A stretch of 64,000 bases of DNA from Halocatena marina (GTDB lineage: Archaea; Halobacteriota; Halobacteria; Halobacteriales; Haloarculaceae). Below, piece after piece: positions 11,497 through 20,597 of the stretch. The number at the start of each line of letters is the position of its first letter. Within the stretch, counting starts at the first letter, position 1. Under the pieces are notes generated by a model that was not told the DNA's origin, did not search any database, and saw nothing but the letters and a program-made list of their open reading frames with translations. The position numbers were made by a program, and so were the translations under genes. The DNA lies in NCBI RefSeq assembly GCF_023276375.1, contig NZ_JALLPK010000002.1, positions 186,001 through 250,000 on the forward strand, in the 5' to 3' direction.

Positions 11497-11923
11497 TGAC
11501 ACATCGAACCGGTTGAGATTTCCCGTATGTTCTACATCCTGCCGATATCTACCGATATCCGTAGATAGCGTACTAGACGTTCGATAGATCAACCCCTTAC
11601 AACATAGGGTTCGGTGAATCACTGGATAGTGGTAAGTATCGGGGACTGTTCTCTTGATGGTGTGACCGAGTATGTCGACAGCAGTAGCGTTAGTAGAAAC
11701 CCTTTCGCTTTCGTGAGCTATTGTAAGGAGATCTAGTATAGTAGTAGACCCTGTATCCGTATCAATGGCTGTTCGTGTTCTCCACTACTCTGAGTCAGGG
11801 AATGCTACAACGGCCCTGATACATGGCTCAATTGATTTGCTTTGTTCAGACAGCGCCTGGTGTGAGTGGTGACCCATCTGATGAAAATGTTGATATTAAT
11901 TCAGTATCAATCAGAACAAAACT
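11497..11923. other. Intergenic stretch, nothing recognised
   Basis: About 430 bases without a protein-like frame. An AT-rich segment at 11890-11920 probably holds the promoter for the HD gene. Confidence 0.4.
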
Positions 11924-12499
11924 GTGAGTTTGATTGAGAACATAGAGAGGACTGTCGAAGAAGCGTATGCCGCCGAGAGTAACGTCTTTGGATACGGTAG
12001 CTGGAGTCACCACATCACGCAGGTCGTAGAAAATGCCCGCATGCTCGCTCCACATTTCGACGCTGACAGAGAGATCGTCGTTCTTGGTGCGTTGCTCCAC
12101 GATTATGCGAGTATCGTGGATGAATCACTCTACGAGGAGCATCACATCCACGGACCACGCGTGGCCGAACAACTTCTCAAACAACACGACTACCCAAGCG
12201 AACGAATCGAGCGAGTGAAGCGCTGTATCGCAGGGCATCGTGGGAGCATCGAGACTGCGCCTGACACCAAAGAGGGCGTCTGTCTCGCAAGTGCTGACGG
12301 AATAGCTCACATCCAACAGCCTCACTCACTACTCTATCTCGCCTACGTTCAACAGGAGATGGATATTGACGAAGGGGCCGACTGGGTACGCACAAAACTC
12401 GAACGAAGTTGGCAAAAAATCGATCCAACCGTTCAGAAGATGGTCGAAGACCAGTGCGAAGCCGCTCGTCTCTTTCTTGCTGTTGATACACCGCGTTGA
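11924..12499 (+). CDS. HD-domain phosphohydrolase
   Basis: A 191-residue metal-dependent phosphohydrolase of the HD superfamily. Candidate metal ligands are H30, H59-D60 (ALLHDYAS) and the HHIHG cluster near 73-77. The start is a GTG at 11924. Substrate unknown; close relatives are annotated only as HD-domain proteins. It is followed by another HD gene and a HAD gene on the same strand, which suggests a nucleotide or phosphate salvage cluster. Confidence 0.85.
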   Translation: MSLIENIERTVEEAYAAESNVFGYGSWSHHITQVVENARMLAPHFDADREIVVLGALLHDYASIVDESLYEEHHIHGPRVAEQLLKQHDYPSERIERVKRCIAGHRGSIETAPDTKEGVCLASADGIAHIQQPHSLLYLAYVQQEMDIDEGADWVRTKLERSWQKIDPTVQKMVEDQCEAARLFLAVDTPR

Positions 12500-12664
12500 A
12501 TATGAGCTGTTTCAGAGAGGCGGTCACGAACACAAGAAATCATCGGCAAATCTACGAGGACGGCCCAAAGGTGACTTCTCTTGTCTTCTACAAACTGAAT
12601 TTGGAATCACGGCAGTGTGGGTGTCAGTATCGTTTTATACGTCCCTCGTGATGCGTGTTCTACG

Positions 12665-13297
12665 ATGCGTGAGGACATCCGATCGATCGCCCACTCCTAC
12701 TTTCGAGCTGGGATGAGTCCCGCCCACGACTGGCAGCACGTACAGCGAGTTGAAACGACCGCCGACAGACTTGCGACCGACTATCCTGATGCAGATGCAC
12801 ACCGGATTCAGCTCTCGGCGTTGCTGCACGATATTGGGCGGGCAAAAGAGGATCGAGGCGATATCGAAGATCACGCTGCGTGGGGCGCAGACGAAAGCGC
12901 ACGAATCCTCCGCGAGTACAATGTATCTGAAGAAACGATTGGTGCCGTCAGCCACTGTATCCAGGCCCACCGCTATTCGAACCACGTCACACCCGAGACG
13001 ATCGAAGCGAAGATCATCAGTGATGCAGACAATCTCGACGCCTTAGGTGCCGTCGGGATCGCACGGTGCTTTGCTTATGGCGGTGAGCAGGGCTTGGCGA
13101 TCCATGACCCGTCACTTCCGCCCGAGGAAGACTCATCCTCGGCTGGGAAAACGCAATTCAATCATCTCCATAAGAAAATCCTCGATCTCCCGAATCGAAT
13201 GTACACTGATGTCGGAAGGGAGCTTGCTGAGGAACGGAGTGCGTTCGTCAAGGAGTTTACGCAGCGATTCGAACGAGAAGCGACTGGAACGATATAG
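12665..13297 (+). CDS. HD-superfamily hydrolase (YedJ-like)
   Basis: A 210-residue HD protein. The ATG at 12665 is chosen because MREDIRSIAHSYF is the usual beginning of this group. Metal-binding residues are visible at H25 (DWQHVQRV), H55-D56 (ALLHDIGRAK), the HAAWGADES helix and SDADNLDALG. The arrangement matches the YedJ/YpgQ type of nucleotide phosphohydrolases, but activity is not proven for archaea. It ends 15 bases before the HAD gene, so the two are probably co-transcribed. Confidence 0.88.
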   Translation: MREDIRSIAHSYFRAGMSPAHDWQHVQRVETTADRLATDYPDADAHRIQLSALLHDIGRAKEDRGDIEDHAAWGADESARILREYNVSEETIGAVSHCIQAHRYSNHVTPETIEAKIISDADNLDALGAVGIARCFAYGGEQGLAIHDPSLPPEEDSSSAGKTQFNHLHKKILDLPNRMYTDVGRELAEERSAFVKEFTQRFEREATGTI

Positions 13298-13312
13298 CGA
13301 GGATTTCAACTG

Positions 13313-13942
13313 ATGAATGCTGTGTTTTTCGATCTGGATGGAACGCTTATCGACTACAAGATCTCATTCGAGGAGCTCTACAACACGGCATTGCGTGAAC
13401 TCGATGTCGAGCCATCTGGCAAAGCGGCGTTTAGTGAGGCGTTCTTCGATGTTCTAGGAGAAGTTGACGATCCGTTTGCGGCAGCGATTACACAGACTGA
13501 AGTCGACGTTAACCCGACGGCGTTCAGCGACGCCCTCGTGAGGGCGGAGATCGAGCACACCCACGAGAAGGCTGGTGTACGATCACTTCTACAGGCGCTT
13601 GACGGGAGGTACTCTCTCGGGATCCTCACGAATGGAGTTGGGCGCGTCCAACGGACAAAACTCGACGCTGTGGATCTCACAGATTGGTTCGATGCGATTG
13701 TTATTTCGAGTGAGGTCGGAGCTCAAAAGCCAGAGCCAGGGATCTTCCGCGCTGCAGAAAACATTCTCCCAGCCGACGACTACGTGTTCATCGCTGATTC
13801 GTTGGACCGAGATGTTCGGCCGGCAGTCGAATACGGCTGGCACGGCATCTTCTTCGGAGATGAAAGCCCTGCTGATGTAGTGGATGTACAGCGGCTCGCA
13901 GACGTGAATGACGTACTGGATCGCAGAGAGTGGTCCTCTTGA
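13313..13942 (+). CDS. HAD-superfamily phosphatase
   Basis: A 209-residue hydrolase of the phosphoglycolate-phosphatase-like HAD group. Motif I is FFDLDGTLIDY with nucleophile D and acid D; motif II is ILTNG; motif III is the Lys in GAQKPEPGIF; motif IV is VFIADSLDRDV, where the usual Gly before the Asp is Ala. The helical cap lies between residues 15 and 80. It directly follows the HD gene, in line with a role in nucleotide or sugar-phosphate turnover. Confidence 0.92.
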   Translation: MNAVFFDLDGTLIDYKISFEELYNTALRELDVEPSGKAAFSEAFFDVLGEVDDPFAAAITQTEVDVNPTAFSDALVRAEIEHTHEKAGVRSLLQALDGRYSLGILTNGVGRVQRTKLDAVDLTDWFDAIVISSEVGAQKPEPGIFRAAENILPADDYVFIADSLDRDVRPAVEYGWHGIFFGDESPADVVDVQRLADVNDVLDRREWSS

Positions 13943-14053
13943 CTGTTGGGGGTGCTCTCGTGCTGCTTCTGGCTCCCTCTCAAGAGAACTGGCGTTGGAG
14001 AGGGTTCCTACTGTTTTACCACTTGAGCTACTCTCCCACACAGATCGACACGT

Positions 14054-14518
14054 ATGCCAACAGGTGAAATTCGTGAGGCCGTCACAGCCGATGCGAGTGA
14101 CCTCGCGACGGTCTATCAGAGCGCGTATCGCGAGAATCGTGAGCGTGGATTCCCTGCGAAGGCGGAATCCGTCAACGAATGTGCCGTCGCAGAGTGGATC
14201 GACGAGTATCGGGTGTACGTCACCACTGTCGCCGTCGACAGTGGCGGTGTTCGTCTCGAAGAGACTGCCGCAGAACGAGTGAAGCTCAGCCGTCTCGGCG
14301 TCCACGACCAGTGGAAGGGCAAAGGCGTCGGGAATCGATTAATCGAGCACGCCGAGAACGCGATGCGAGGTTCGGGATACGCTACGATCTGGCTGACGAC
14401 ACCCCAAGACCATCCGTACCTTCCCGAGGTGTATCGCCGGCGAGGATACGAGAAGACAGGGCTGTATCCACTAGAATATCGGAGGTACGACGAAATCGTT
14501 ATGGAAAAACAGCTGTGA
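14054..14518 (+). CDS. GNAT-family N-acetyltransferase
   Basis: A 154-residue acetyl-CoA-dependent acyltransferase. Motif A, which binds the CoA pyrophosphate, is QWKGKGVGNRLIEHAE; motif B is the VYRRRGYEKTG ending. The substrate is not predictable. It begins 111 bases after the HAD gene on the same strand. Confidence 0.9.
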   Translation: MPTGEIREAVTADASDLATVYQSAYRENRERGFPAKAESVNECAVAEWIDEYRVYVTTVAVDSGGVRLEETAAERVKLSRLGVHDQWKGKGVGNRLIEHAENAMRGSGYATIWLTTPQDHPYLPEVYRRRGYEKTGLYPLEYRRYDEIVMEKQL

Positions 14519-14594
14519 GCGCTATCTACGTGGCAGCGAGCGACAGACCATCTGGCACGGCTGTTTTGCTTCATTGTTGCCGTACGCTTGCACC

Positions 14595-15686
14595 TTACAA
14601 ATCGTCGTGTAACATCTTCGTAACGCGTTCTCGGAGGGTCGTTGCGGCCTCCTCACGCTGTTCGTTGGTCACGTCGAAGGCAGCACCAACCTGATTGAAC
14701 CAATCTTCGAAGTTGAGCATTGCGTTGAGAGCCACGAATATCGCATAGCACTCACGATTCTCGTGAAACTGTTCGACGATCCGGGAAGAGCCGGCTTCGA
14801 AATAGCCATCGAGCATAGCCGAGCGAATCGTCTCCTGACGATCTGGAACATCCGGAATAAACGTCCAGTGACCCCCCGCTAGGCTGTGTTCGACAAACGC
14901 GAGATCGTAGGCCGGCGTCGCAGCGACACAGAACTCCCAATCGAGTAAGCCAGTTACGGCACTCGTTTCCGGATCGAGGAGAACGTTGTCCAGTGACTGA
15001 TCGATACGAGCGATGACCGGTTCGAATTCACCGGACAGACTATCGATCTGTGCGTCAAGGACTGGTCGGACCACCGGAGCTAGGTCCCCAAACTGGGTCT
15101 CAGTTAGCCAGGTGCATTTCTGGTCACACTCGGCTGTTAGATACTCAGTCCAGGAATGGATGGGATTCTGGACGACGAGTTGCTCAATCGTGGTACGAGG
15201 GCATTCCCCGTCGAGCGTCTCGTCAGCGTCGATATCGACAAATCCGTACGCCTCGACCGCGTCGAGGGCGTGGAGCATCGCGAGGTGTCGTCCCGTCGAA
15301 TGGGCGAGTCGTTCGATGGCAGTCTCCGAGAACGTAGCCAGCATGGTTCGGTTGTAATTCGCTCCGGGAAGCGTTGTTGAGACGAACAATGGCGTCGACA
15401 GGTGCTCGTCGTCGTCGACGACTCCCAGAACTTCCGGAACTGGCAGTGACGTGTGAGCAGCAAGAATCGCGAGTGTCCGGGCCTCGTCGCCACAGGTTGG
15501 CGACTTCTCCGGTGGTGTTGCCTTGAGAACGCACTGCTGGCGTCCTGACTGCATCACGATGTCGAGGTGGTAGACAATGTGATGTCCGTCGACGGCGGGC
15601 GTTGCGTTCTGCACTTCCCATGAGGGGTCGATGCGTCGTACTATCTCCGTGATCGTCTTATCTTGAATCGTTCGGTCGTAGTTCAT
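14595..15686 (-). CDS. Aminoglycoside-phosphotransferase-like kinase
   Basis: A 363-residue protein of the APH/choline-kinase fold. The catalytic loop normally reads HxDxxxxN; here it is R-I-D-Q-S-L-D-N (near residues 226-233), so the Asp and Asn are kept but the His is replaced by Arg. The metal-binding Asp follows in GLLDWEF. The N-lobe has CVLKATPPEKSP with the ATP-binding Lys. Haloarchaea have many such kinases with unknown small-molecule substrates; antibiotic resistance should not be inferred. Converges with the GNAT gene. Confidence 0.88.
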   Translation of the reverse strand: MNYDRTIQDKTITEIVRRIDPSWEVQNATPAVDGHHIVYHLDIVMQSGRQQCVLKATPPEKSPTCGDEARTLAILAAHTSLPVPEVLGVVDDDEHLSTPLFVSTTLPGANYNRTMLATFSETAIERLAHSTGRHLAMLHALDAVEAYGFVDIDADETLDGECPRTTIEQLVVQNPIHSWTEYLTAECDQKCTWLTETQFGDLAPVVRPVLDAQIDSLSGEFEPVIARIDQSLDNVLLDPETSAVTGLLDWEFCVAATPAYDLAFVEHSLAGGHWTFIPDVPDRQETIRSAMLDGYFEAGSSRIVEQFHENRECYAIFVALNAMLNFEDWFNQVGAAFDVTNEQREEAATTLRERVTKMLHDDL

Positions 15687-15741
15687 AATGAAGTGCTGTT
15701 CGTATCACGGCGTCTCGCCAGTGCATGCGCGTTCAGCCGGA

Positions 15742-16146
15742 TCACAGTGTATGTCCATGAGTGGGTTGGGCGATGTGAGGTTGTGCGCGGACCGTCGGTC
15801 GAATGGTGAACAGCTCGCTGACTGTTCGAGTATGAGATCGAGAGAAGACCGCCGGAGACGACACTATTGAAGCCGGTATCCGACGGAAACCGGAGCCGAA
15901 GATTCGTCGATAACAGTATCGGTGACCGATTGACGCTCGGAATCTTCGGCCGGGTAAGAACCAGCCGTCTGTCCAGCTATTCTTCACGAGAGCGATGCGT
16001 CCAGTCGGGTCTTTCACCCGGGCTGAGGCCGTAATTGCAGTGCCATCGATCGCCCACTCCTGAAGTGATTCGAGTTTTGGTACTGGGAGTTGCAGTGTTT
16101 GCTGGATACGCGGGGCCTCGGGGGCAATGTGGCGCGGATAGGGCAT
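15742..16146 (-). pseudogene. Frameshifted Nudix hydrolase
   Basis: The first 65 or so codons are normal Nudix sequence: MPYPRHIAPEAP at the start, ARVKDPTGRIALVKNSWTD, then GWFLPG. The expected Nudix box should follow, but the frame switches near 15947: its remains, with an EDSERQSVTDTVIDES segment, are in the next frame, and a GFRRIPASIVSS piece is back in the first. No intact GX5EX7REUXEEXGU box can be assembled. The gene is therefore inactive unless the sequence has errors. Confidence 0.75.
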
Positions 16147-16421
16147 CTGACATTCATTAAGTGAACACAGCACTCTCCTAAATGGTTGTCCGCTCGGCGT
16201 GATGCTACGTCGCTCATTCGTCTATGAAGGCGTTTCGAACGTGACTTCCAATATACCTATTTCTGTCTCGATATATTGTATGAAGATATACAACATTGTT
16301 CGCTCCATTTCACCAACAGAATAGCCACCAGTATAGTCAGTGTCTCGTTGTTCGATTATATTAGATAGATCTCATGAAAGATGGGACAAAGCATATACCA
16401 TATTGATAAAATGTAGAGGAT

Positions 16422-17615
16422 ATGTACACCCGCCGCCGTTTTCTCACTGGAGCCGGTGCCGTTGGTCTCACGAGTGTGGCTGGCTGTCTCGGTGACTTTG
16501 AGATATACTATACTGGACAGGAGCAGCCACAGACGAAGTGGTGGCCACAACCTCAATTCGATGGACTCGCCACGAGCTACAATCCCAAGCAGGTTGGTCC
16601 TCGAACCGACGTGAGTGAGCGCTGGACGCTCGATATCTCCGGGCCGGCTGCACGTCCGGTGGTTGCTGATGGGCTTGCATTCCTTCCGACGATAGATGCC
16701 GTTCGTGCTGTCGATGCTCGGACGGGGAAGGAGCAGTGGCGAGAGAGCGGTGACGGTCCACCACTGTGGCTACAAGCGGTACTCTGGAACGACGGGCGCC
16801 TCTATGTTGCCCAGACCCAATCACCTGGCCTGATAGCACTCGATGCGGCGACTGGCAAGCGCCAGTGGCAGTTTGATGCTGACCAGTCGGGGATCTCTGC
16901 CCTCGTTATTGATTCGGAGAGCTCGGAACTGTTCGCTGGAGATGATAAGGGCAACATCTACAAGCTCGATCCGGTGACGGGCGAGCAACGATGGCATCAT
17001 CAGTTCTTTGGCCCGATCAGCACGTTCGCCATCGGGGCACGTCCTTTCCTCCTCGTCGGAACCGAAGGAGGTGAGGTGTATGCGGTATCCAGAATCGATG
17101 GCCGAGGATATTGGCGACGGAAATTCCCCGGCCAGATCAGTGCACTCGCAACAATGGATGGGAGTTACAACGGAGCGGGTGCGTTCGTTAGCGTTTTCGG
17201 TGGGCCAACGTTTGGTATCAATCCCGATCAGACAGGGACCTCTGTGTGGGAAACGGATGTGTCGGGGGTAGAGTCGTTTGTCGTTGCTGGCCGGCGGGTG
17301 TTCGCAGCTGGTCAACGGCTCGTCTCCCTTGATCTCGGCTCCGGAAAGCAGCAGTGGTCGGGTGGGAAAACGAGCCAGTGTGGGCCAGCTGCTGCGGGCG
17401 AGACAGTGTACGCAGCGTCTGAATCCAAGGTGTCGGCGTACAAATCCGGGGGCGGAACTGGCATTGGTAACGTTCGGTTGGCTACAAAACGCTGGTCGTA
17501 TTCTGTCGAGGGGCGGCCACAGCAAGGGCTCGCAGTCGCTGACGGTGCGGTCTTCGTTCTTACAGAAAAGAGTGAGAATACGACACCGAAAGCGTATGCA
17601 CTCGAAGAAGCGTAG
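16422..17615 (+). CDS. Tat lipoprotein with PQQ-like beta-propeller
   Basis: A 397-residue exported lipoprotein. The signal is RRRFLTGAGAVGLTSVAGC, combining a twin-arginine motif and a lipobox with Cys23. Propeller blades repeat every 40 residues or so with the W-docking pattern (TGKEQWRES, TGKRQWQFD, TGEQRWHHQ, SGKQQWSGG). It may be a scaffold or an electron-transfer protein; a bound cofactor is not shown. A TATA-like element lies around 16395-16410, close to the start. Not part of an operon; its neighbours on both sides are pseudogenes. Confidence 0.92.
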   Translation: MYTRRRFLTGAGAVGLTSVAGCLGDFEIYYTGQEQPQTKWWPQPQFDGLATSYNPKQVGPRTDVSERWTLDISGPAARPVVADGLAFLPTIDAVRAVDARTGKEQWRESGDGPPLWLQAVLWNDGRLYVAQTQSPGLIALDAATGKRQWQFDADQSGISALVIDSESSELFAGDDKGNIYKLDPVTGEQRWHHQFFGPISTFAIGARPFLLVGTEGGEVYAVSRIDGRGYWRRKFPGQISALATMDGSYNGAGAFVSVFGGPTFGINPDQTGTSVWETDVSGVESFVVAGRRVFAAGQRLVSLDLGSGKQQWSGGKTSQCGPAAAGETVYAASESKVSAYKSGGGTGIGNVRLATKRWSYSVEGRPQQGLAVADGAVFVLTEKSENTTPKAYALEEA

Positions 17616-17658
17616 TGTCTCCGCCGTCGTGCTGACTAACTCGCTTATAGCTTGTCGG

Positions 17659-18118
17659 TTAGTCTTTCATCGCTGCTGCAAACAACCGAAGGTTTGTGCC
17701 GAAGTTCCTCACAAGCGCTCGAGGAAACCCTTTCCGTGCGCCGGCGAGCGCATCATCAAGTGTTGTGCTCGCATCCTCGAACACGCCCGTCCCGTGGCCG
17801 AACAAAATTCTCTCGGGGTCAAACCTGTCGAACGTTTTGCGAGGTGGGAACAGACGGACTCCCAACTGTACCCTAATGCGTTCGTCGCCGACTGGATATG
17901 CCGAGCCAGACGAGAGCAAGTCAGGAACAATACGTGTGCCATCCGTCTCGCGGTACGCAATCGCCTCTTGGAGAGCGACAGTGGTTCAACACGAGTGATG
18001 TCAAATCCGAGGGGATCCAGAACCATCTCTTCACGCACCGGTGGGGCGTCAACGTGGTCCGGGATGTAGTCCATCCCACCGGAGAATGTGGACAGATTGT
18101 TTTGCGCCGAAGCACAGA
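17659..18118 (-). pseudogene. Truncated, frameshifted MBL-fold hydrolase
   Basis: C-terminal half of a metallo-beta-lactamase-fold protein. The front part reads LSTFSGGMDYIPDHVDAP through FDITRVEPLSL; the rest, QEAIAYRETDGTRIVPDLL to FGHGTGVFEDAS, continues in a different frame. The shift is explained by two extra bases in a CT-rich run near 17972. The metal-binding HxHxDH half is missing because the adjacent toxin gene begins where it should lie. ILFGHGTGV resembles the final motif of such proteins. Confidence 0.75.
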
Positions 18119-18146
18119 GCCCGTGTGGTTTCTTTGGTCGGAGGAA

Positions 18147-18764
18147 TCACGGCAGGAGATCATCCGGAAGGTATTGCGAGCAGTCAACCGGAATCGCATC
18201 CCATGCGGCCTGAATAGCTTGATATCCCGTCCATCCTTCTCCTCGGAGCATCTCAGCACTGGCCTGACAAAACTCCTCTACAGTACACGCTCCTGCATCG
18301 AGCAATAGATAGAGCAAAAACGTGGGAGCAACGGCCTTACCGCTCGTCTCGCCTGCGTCGTCGAACACCTTGTTGATAGACCGACGCCCGTGCTTGTCCA
18401 TCAAGATCGCAAACCTGTACAGCTCGATATTCTGTTCGACCTCGGTCAATACCGATGTTTCCCCGGCGTCCTTCCCGTGAGGTCGCGGAACACACGGAAC
18501 CGTCGTAAACGATCCGTTTTCATCATCGTCGAATGGTTCGAGCGCACTCTTACTCCCTTCATGAAGCCAGCGTTCTCTCGTCCCCTGAGGTGCATACTCA
18601 GACCTTTCCCGGCTATGGCGATTGAGTTCATGGTGACAGACGTTCGTCGTCGTCAGTTGTAGATTCTCTGTGACCTGAGGCCAAAGACTCGTGTTCGCTA
18701 CAGCGATCAAGGCATCTGTATCAACAACAACCGGATGGCGAACATCATCGTCCACCATCCTCAC
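18147..18764 (-). CDS. PIN-domain-like toxin
   Basis: A 205-residue protein with PIN-type acidic residues: VVVDTDALIAVAN at the start (D15/D17), an HHELNRH helix, KDAGETSVLTE, and a FAILMDKHG segment. PIN proteins are Mg-dependent ribonucleases, usually toxins of VapBC type. Its first four bases overlap the end of the gene upstream (18761-18764), the usual toxin/antitoxin arrangement. It is longer than a standard VapC (about 130) and has a C-terminal addition of about 60 residues. Confidence 0.75.
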   Translation of the reverse strand: MRMVDDDVRHPVVVDTDALIAVANTSLWPQVTENLQLTTTNVCHHELNRHSRERSEYAPQGTRERWLHEGSKSALEPFDDDENGSFTTVPCVPRPHGKDAGETSVLTEVEQNIELYRFAILMDKHGRRSINKVFDDAGETSGKAVAPTFLLYLLLDAGACTVEEFCQASAEMLRGEGWTGYQAIQAAWDAIPVDCSQYLPDDLLP

Positions 18765-19069
18765 TCCTGAAACACTCCGGTCGTATCAAGCTCCGCAGCC
18801 TCCTCAAAGGATTTCCGCTCGCGCTCAATTTCTTCCACGGCATCACCAAGGAGGATCTCTGCTACGTCTTCGGAAAGTTCTCTTTGCTTGTATCGCTGGT
18901 GGAGAGCGATTTTCTCCTCATCCGAAAGCGTTTCTCGAAGCTTCTCCTGAAGACCCCGGCGAGCAAGCTCACTGATATTGATTCCCCCGAGACGCATCTG
19001 ATCGACGACCTGTGACGCCTCCTTCTCGGCTTTCCCTCGGAACTGTATTTTGTCGTTGTCGACCGCCAT
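18761..19069 (-). CDS. Antitoxin-like partner of the PIN toxin
   Basis: A 102-residue, highly charged, helical protein. It begins MAVDNDKIQFRGKAEKEA, and the NISELARRGLQEKLRE part looks like a short DNA-binding module of ribbon-helix-helix size; the C-terminal half is an acidic helix, suited to covering a toxin. Translational overlap with the PIN gene supports the role. The family could not be named. Confidence 0.7.
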   Translation of the reverse strand: MAVDNDKIQFRGKAEKEASQVVDQMRLGGINISELARRGLQEKLRETLSDEEKIALHQRYKQRELSEDVAEILLGDAVEEIERERKSFEEAAELDTTGVFQE

Positions 19070-19071
19070 TC

Positions 19072-19257
19072 TTAGCTCCTCGTTCGCTCTCTACGGATAT
19101 AGTTGTTGTGACGTGCCATCCGTGTCATCACAACCTTTCTGCAGTGAATATCTGGATGCGTCACGGCTGCGCCTGTGTGGTCTAGATCGAATGTTTGCTC
19201 AAGCCAATCGTGGTTTTCAACGATTTGCGTTCCAGACGGGAGTCGATCACGTATCAT
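19072..19257 (-). CDS. Possible small protein upstream of the toxin-antitoxin pair
   Basis: A 61-residue frame whose stop lies only two bases before the antitoxin ATG. No motif beyond a basic C-terminus (MTRMARHNNYIRRERTRS). The tight spacing hints at a leader peptide or third cistron, but it may equally be the tail of a lost gene. Confidence 0.3.
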   Translation of the reverse strand: MIRDRLPSGTQIVENHDWLEQTFDLDHTGAAVTHPDIHCRKVVMTRMARHNNYIRRERTRS

Positions 19258-19757
19258 CTATCCACTCTCATACCTCTCCACTATGCCCACAGTGTTCCCT
19301 TGTACAACTCTTATCCACGTCGTAATACCGAAATGTTGTACGAGACCGTAGCGATCTGTGGGTTTCCGCCAGCCGAGCACAGGTCAGTGTTGGGGCCTCT
19401 CGCAATCTCTAACACGTGAGAACAGATGAAATCTGGTGTTCAGAGCGCAGCAGTGACGCACCGCTCTGGGACAGAAGCCCCTGTCCGATCATTCCCCAGA
19501 GATAATGTCCGCTCGATCGTCGTCTCAAAGATCTCCCATACCGTGAACAGGCTATTTACGTAACCAACCCTATATACGTGATTTGAGAGAAGTTCGCAGA
19601 CGACGGAGAAGACTCATGGTGTATTCCTGGATGCTCTTGTGAGCTTGAAGAGTTCGTCCGGAGGACGGAACTGACATGTTGTGGAGTCGGTGAGGACCCT
19701 TCTCTGGTATAGCATGCCTCACACAATCTTATACTCGCCGGTGCGCAACCTCGCGGC
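19258..19757. other. Intergenic stretch, no supported gene
   Basis: About 500 bases between the toxin locus and the APH remnant. Frames present are short and without motifs. Confidence 0.4.
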
Positions 19758-20345
19758 ATGAGCGACGACGGGTCGGACGTGGATACTGACCGCCTCAGAT
19801 CGTTCCTCACAGAGCAGCTCGATGAACGCGTTGTCGATACAGCAGTCTGAGAGGAAGGGTTGAATCGCGTGATTCGGGTTGTGACTGTCGACGACCCGCA
19901 GGCGTACGTGGTGCGCCAGCCCATTAAGGACCGAGACGACCACGGATTCACCGATATCACGACCGAACATGCAGTACTGGAACGGCTCGAACTCACCGAT
20001 GTGCGGCGCCACGGGCAGTGTATCTCTGCGAGGACGAATCGGTGCTCGGAGGACCCTTCTCAGTAATCGAGTATCTCACGGGTGAGAGCATCCACTGGGA
20101 CGACCCGCTACCGGACGGATATCGCGACACTCGATCCCGAACTCAAGTAGGAAATCAACTGATAGACACGCTTTCGGACTTACACTCCGTGGATACTGAG
20201 CGGTTCACGGGCGTCTGTGAGCGAGTACGACTGCGGGCGCAGATCGATCAGACTGTTGCCCAGTTGGAGGGAGCAACGAGCGCGACCGGGCACGATTTCG
20301 GAACGCTGTGGCAAGTTGCTGAGTGGTTGCAAGACAATATCCCGG
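19758..20345 (+). pseudogene. Decayed aminoglycoside-phosphotransferase-like kinase
   Basis: Begins with ATG at 19758 (MSDDGSDVDTDRLRSFL) but meets an in-frame TGA at codon 31 (19848). Reading through gives VIRVVTVDDPQAYVVRQP, the nucleotide-binding part of an APH-type kinase. A one-base loss near 20002 then moves the rest (AVYLCEDESVLGGPFSVIEY to TGHDFGTLWQVAEWL) into another frame. The similarity ends at about 20345, before the catalytic loop, so the C-terminal half is gone. At least three independent lesions show old decay. Confidence 0.8.
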
Positions 20346-20597
20346 ATCGGTCATTCAAATGTAGAATCTACCAGACACGCATCCCCTGTTCAGCACACAC
20401 TCGCTAAATTATCAGCAGCTGATGATTGTAGCAGAACCCTCCGAAATGTCGTCTCATCGTGTCTTGTACTACCACAATCAGAAGGTGACATAGAACGATT
20501 CTTACAGATAACGTACGTAAGATGATCTCTAAATCACCAGTACAATAGTTCTACGTACTGCAATCCACCACGAATTTCAGCAGAGATATCTGCACCG

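Noticed and set aside
14595-20345. Antibiotic resistance role for the two APH-like genes
   Set aside because: One is a pseudogene; the other belongs to a broad kinase fold in haloarchaea, with no evidence of drug substrates.
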